Source: Methanomicrobiales archaeon (GTDB lineage: Archaea; Halobacteriota; Methanomicrobia; Methanomicrobiales; JACTUA01). Taken from it: DNA of 17,399 nt. The stretch covers positions 1-17,399 of the forward strand of contig JAJRCM010000022.1 in the NCBI GenBank assembly GCA_028678965.1. Reading direction: 5' to 3'. The notes beneath the pieces were generated by a model. It did no database searches. It saw only the letters and a program-made list of their open reading frames with translations, and had not been told where the DNA came from. This document shows positions 15,055 through 17,399 of this stretch, in pieces. Both the position numbers and the translations under genes were made by a program. Position 1 is the stretch's first letter; each line of letters opens with the position of its first letter.

Positions 15055-16214
15055 TCTTCTTTGAATTCGCCAAACGGAATATCCGGCTCCACTGGCTGCG
15101 ATCGCTCCTCGCGGTGATCGGGATCACCATCGGAGTCGTTGCCATCACCTCCATGGGTATTCTGGGAAACAGTCTGGTCCTCTCTATCTCCAATACACTT
15201 ACCTCTGTGGGAGATACCATTGTGATCACCCCCCACACCTCGTTCCAGAATTTTGGAGGGGGTTCTTCGACCAGCGGAATCTCCGAACGTGATGTAGAGC
15301 AGATCCGGAGATCCTCGGGTTCAAACGCCGTCATTCCTGTCTACGCAGGTGGTGATCGCATCGCCATTGGGAGGGATGTGGGAGCTGCAACGATCTATGG
15401 CCTAGATCCAAAGGATATTCCTCTCCTCTTAGAAGTGGTGAACGGGACCTATATCCGAAGCAGCAGCGGGGTTATGGTGGGGAGCCGTATCGCAGAGGAA
15501 TTCAATCTGAAACTGGGGAGTCAGATTACCATTGGTAGCGATGATGCTACGGCGGTGCGGGTAGTGGGTATCCTGAAGGAGCGGGGGGTGGGGTTTGATA
15601 TCAATCCCGATTTCGGTATTATTGCCTCCGACCAGTGGTTCTCTGAGCGCTACGGGGTCTCGTCCTATGACCAGGTGATCGTGAAGGTGAAGAACCTGGA
15701 TGAAATCGATCGGGTGAAGTCAGCAATTGAGGAGAAACTGAACCGTCGTGAGACGACCGTCAACGTTCTAGACACTCGGGCTATTCTGGAGGGCATCCTC
15801 TCCGCCTTTAACCAGATTAAGATATTCACCACTGCTATTGGAGGGATATCTCTCATCGTGGCTGGTGTGAGTATCTTCAACGTCATGATGATGTCGGTAA
15901 CCGAACGGACGAAAGAGATCGGGGTAATACGCAGTATCGGTACCCAGAAGAGCGAGGTCCTGAAAATGTTTCTTGACGAGGCAATTATTCTTGGCCTGAT
16001 CGGAAGTCTGGTAGGGGGCGTGCTCAGCTTCGCAGGGGGATATGCTGTATCCCAGATTATGCTCCAGACAACGGAGTATCTCTTTGTGCCGTCGAGTCTT
16101 ATCAATATCCTGTATGGGATGTTATTCGGGGTCGTCACTAGTCTGCTGAGCGGAATATATCCTGCCTGGAAAGCCGCAAACCTCAATCCCATCGAGGCGC
16201 TGAGACACGAGTAA
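15051..16214 (+). CDS. ABC transporter permease, MacB/FtsX family
   Basis: This is the membrane subunit of the ABC system, 387 residues with the MacB layout: one N-terminal membrane helix (about 18-40), a large extracytoplasmic MacB-PCD-like domain (about 45-250), and three C-terminal helices (about 258-282, 311-335 and 351-370). VTERTKEIGVIRSIGTQKSEV after the second helix is the conserved coupling region of the FtsX domain, and PAWKAANLNPIEALRHE is the characteristic C-terminal motif. Two copies should pair with two ATPase subunits. No MacA-type adaptor is visible; the COG1361 protein two genes upstream may fill that role. The last 32 bases overlap the convergent GerW-like gene. The substrate is unknown. 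Confidence 0.92.
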   Translation: MIFFEFAKRNIRLHWLRSLLAVIGITIGVVAITSMGILGNSLVLSISNTLTSVGDTIVITPHTSFQNFGGGSSTSGISERDVEQIRRSSGSNAVIPVYAGGDRIAIGRDVGAATIYGLDPKDIPLLLEVVNGTYIRSSSGVMVGSRIAEEFNLKLGSQITIGSDDATAVRVVGILKERGVGFDINPDFGIIASDQWFSERYGVSSYDQVIVKVKNLDEIDRVKSAIEEKLNRRETTVNVLDTRAILEGILSAFNQIKIFTTAIGGISLIVAGVSIFNVMMMSVTERTKEIGVIRSIGTQKSEVLKMFLDEAIILGLIGSLVGGVLSFAGGYAVSQIMLQTTEYLFVPSSLINILYGMLFGVVTSLLSGIYPAWKAANLNPIEALRHE

Positions 16215-16485
16215 TATTAAAATCCCCTTTGATTGAGCCGATTGCCCGCTTCCCTATGCTATCCATCAGCCCGGGTACTTTGTTTTTGAGGTTATCGAAT
16301 GAACTCTTTTCGAGTAAAGGGTATAATACAACTCCACTCTCATCGATGACCACGATGGCATACGGGTTCAAATGAAGCGAAGCCCCACCGCCACCGATCA
16401 GCCGTCGTACTTCAATGATGGGGATGAACGCTCGCTTGGCTGCATACCGTGTAGCTCCAACAGTCAAACGGCACTCACTCTCCAT
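16183..16485 (-). CDS. Small GerW-like protein (100 residues)
   Basis: I cannot assign a function. The middle of this 100-residue protein, TVGATRYAAKRAFIPIIEVRR followed by GGGGASLHLNPYAIVVID and GVVLYPL (about 8-57), resembles a compact GerW/YtfJ domain, in which a short glycine turn is followed by a strand pair with a central proline. The full GerW gene lies two genes upstream, so this may be a shortened paralog. It has no signal peptide or membrane helix. The ATG at 16485 is two bases after the DUF2953 stop, with AGGAAGAGG upstream as ribosome binding site, so it is cotranscribed. Its last 10 codons are antisense to the 3' end of the MacB permease gene (32-base overlap). The kinship with GerW is by eye and could be coincidental; that it is a real gene is more secure. 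Confidence 0.55.
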   Translation of the reverse strand: MESECRLTVGATRYAAKRAFIPIIEVRRLIGGGGASLHLNPYAIVVIDESGVVLYPLLEKSSFDNLKNKVPGLMDSIGKRAIGSIKGDFNITRVSAPRWD

Positions 16486-16487
16486 AT

Positions 16488-17063
16488 TTAACGACCTCTT
16501 CCTGGTGTAACGAGCTGCAGCAGGGAACGCATACCGAGTACCTGAAACACCCGGAACACGAGTACCAGGGGATACCTGACCTCAACACTAAGTTCAATCT
16601 CTCCATCGCACTTTGGACCATCAAAATACGGCATCATGTGTAGTGAGAGCCATGAAATAGGCCAGAGAATGGATTTTACTACCCTGTAGTATCCATAGAC
16701 AGTACCCGTCATCCATGCCTTTGGGAACCCCAGATTCAATGAACAGGAAAGGCTTCCCTTTTTTAGGTGGCGGGTAATGAGGACGAAGAGCCCTATTAGC
16801 TTGTGAACCCATCCACCCAGCGGGGTTAGATCCACCTCTCTTACTTTTGAGAAAATCCGTACTTCCCCCCGGAATGTTCCACTCTTATCAATGGGGGTAC
16901 GGATGGGTCTTTCCATCACCCGCCTTCCCTTCAGGGTCAGGGACATGATCCCAGAATCTTTTTCCCACGCAAGGTGAATCGCGACAAGTCCCCAGCCAAC
17001 AGTACCTTGTGCCGAGAGGATGGCACCTTCTTTTTCCAGCGAAGCGCTAAGGGCCAGCGGCAT
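16488..17063 (-). CDS. DUF2953 family protein, start region abnormal
   Basis: This is a 191-residue protein of unknown function that resembles DUF2953, the family of Bacillus YtfI. The recognisable part is LNLGFPKAWMTGTVYGYYRVVK, then HMMPYFDGPKCDGEIELSVEVRYPLVLVFRVFQVLG near the C-terminus; the usual GDP is GFP here. The only ATG (17063) has no ribosome binding site and would leave out a hydrophobic stretch encoded in frame just upstream (AIFLLGGLAIATQLYILF), which looks like the N-terminal membrane anchor of the family. The frame stays open to 17174, but no ATG, GTG or TTG occurs there; only ATT codons stand near a GAGGAG site. The gene may be damaged at its start, use a rare start, or be shorter than its relatives. 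It lies between a GerW gene and a GerW-like gene. Confidence 0.6.
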   Translation of the reverse strand: MPLALSASLEKEGAILSAQGTVGWGLVAIHLAWEKDSGIMSLTLKGRRVMERPIRTPIDKSGTFRGEVRIFSKVREVDLTPLGGWVHKLIGLFVLITRHLKKGSLSCSLNLGFPKAWMTGTVYGYYRVVKSILWPISWLSLHMMPYFDGPKCDGEIELSVEVRYPLVLVFRVFQVLGMRSLLQLVTPGRGR

Positions 17064-17174
17064 GAAAAGGATATAAAGCTGGGTAGCGATTGCGAGCCCA
17101 CCAAGAAGGAATATCGCGGTGGGAAAGGCACTCAGAGCGATGAAGGAGAGGATGGGGCAGGAGGCAATAGGAAT

Positions 17175-17240
17175 CTACTCCTCTTTCCTCTCCTTTGCAG
17201 CTCCGGTGAAAGATTTGATCGCCTCAACGATGGTGGGGAG
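17175..17240 (-). other. Severed C-terminal tail of the GerW gene, after an in-frame TAA
   Basis: In the GerW frame, the 21 codons after the TAA read LPTIVEAIKSFTGAAKERKE and one more E before a TAG. This is what a GerW C-terminus would be expected to look like: a helix with a charged tail. The stretch is therefore probably former coding sequence, cut off by the new stop, or a sign of a base error. Confidence 0.5.
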
Positions 17241-17399
17241 TTACTCAGCCACCGTCCCAATGACCTCGGCCATGGCACCGTGCTTCTGGAGGGAAAGCAC
17301 CTGGATCCCCTCAGGACCCCTCACATCCTTGTGAGCAATGATCACCGCAACCGGTGTAATGCCGGCACCCGCTCCCCCACCCGTTCCTGAACCACCCCC
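17241..17399 (-). CDS. GerW (YtfJ) family protein, N-terminus outside the window, early stop
   Basis: Only the last 52 codons are visible. They begin with the glycine-rich loop GGGSGTGGGAGAG, continue with ITPVAVIIAHKDVRGPEGIQ and VLSLQKHGAMAEVIGTVAE, and stop at TAA (17241-17243). This is the classic end of the GerW/YtfJ domain (Spore_YtfJ). In Firmicutes the family acts in spores; archaeal members have no known role. The reading frame after TAA continues for 21 codons of family-like sequence, so the stop looks premature by 22 codons. The core domain may still fold. The gene is upstream of DUF2953 on the same strand, the pairing also seen as ytfJ and ytfI in Bacillus. Whether the stop is real or a sequencing error cannot be told here. 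Confidence 0.75.
   Translation of the reverse strand, partial: GGGSGTGGGAGAGITPVAVIIAHKDVRGPEGIQVLSLQKHGAMAEVIGTVAE

Overview
The window looks like a chromosomal core segment of a methanogenic archaeon, most probably of the Methanomicrobiales. The markers are the small subunit of the archaeal DNA polymerase D, an archaeal Ser-His-Asp signal peptidase, CofH of coenzyme F420 synthesis, the archaeal-type riboflavin synthase RibC, a short-form ThiC, an Isf-type iron-sulfur flavoprotein, DUF1805 and a COG1361 surface protein. Genes are tightly packed, many overlap by ATGA, and several promoters lie so close to the start that transcripts should be nearly leaderless. I see no tRNA, rRNA, CRISPR array, insertion sequence or phage gene.

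Layout. 1-1214 (-): polymerase D small subunit, cut by the left edge. It diverges from a (+) pair, a signal peptidase and a Mini-III-like ribonuclease (1314-2747). A DUF1805 gene (-) diverges from cofH (+, to 4284). A (-) operon follows, transcribed from 5875 to 4276: metallo-beta-lactamase hydrolase, DUF123 GIY-YIG-like protein, Isf-type flavoprotein. It diverges from thiC (+). A 450-bp gene-free stretch with two hairpins (7191-7640) separates thiC from the convergent purE (-). From 8088 runs a (+) cluster: class V aminotransferase, ribC, ribH, class I aminotransferase, with ATGA overlaps and one internal promoter/operator candidate before ribH. Then come a CorA-like membrane protein without the GMN motif and a compact four-gene operon (12590-16214): Yip1 membrane protein, signal-peptide/CARDB-like surface protein, LolD/MacB-type ATPase and MacB/FtsX permease. 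The right end carries three (-) genes: a GerW (YtfJ) protein, DUF2953, and a 100-residue GerW-like protein.

How the genes fit together. Several genes concern deazaflavin and flavin chemistry. CofH and RibH compete for the same precursor, 5-amino-6-(D-ribitylamino)uracil; RibC finishes riboflavin, and the Isf-type protein uses FMN. ThiC and PurE likewise both consume aminoimidazole ribotide. The Yip1/COG1361/ABC/MacB operon looks like a dedicated envelope export or remodelling machine in which the COG1361 protein may take the place of the bacterial MacA adaptor. GerW and DUF2953 are neighbours in Bacillus too (ytfJ, ytfI), although no methanogen sporulates.

Main points for a second look: the GerW gene has an in-frame TAA 22 codons before the next stop, and DUF2953 next to it lacks a normal start for its membrane anchor; ThiC has an unusual cysteine spacing; the CorA-like protein lacks GMN; the ribonuclease III-like protein has Mini-III-type catalytic residues and a long N-terminal extension; and the 7191-7640 gap may hold an RNA.
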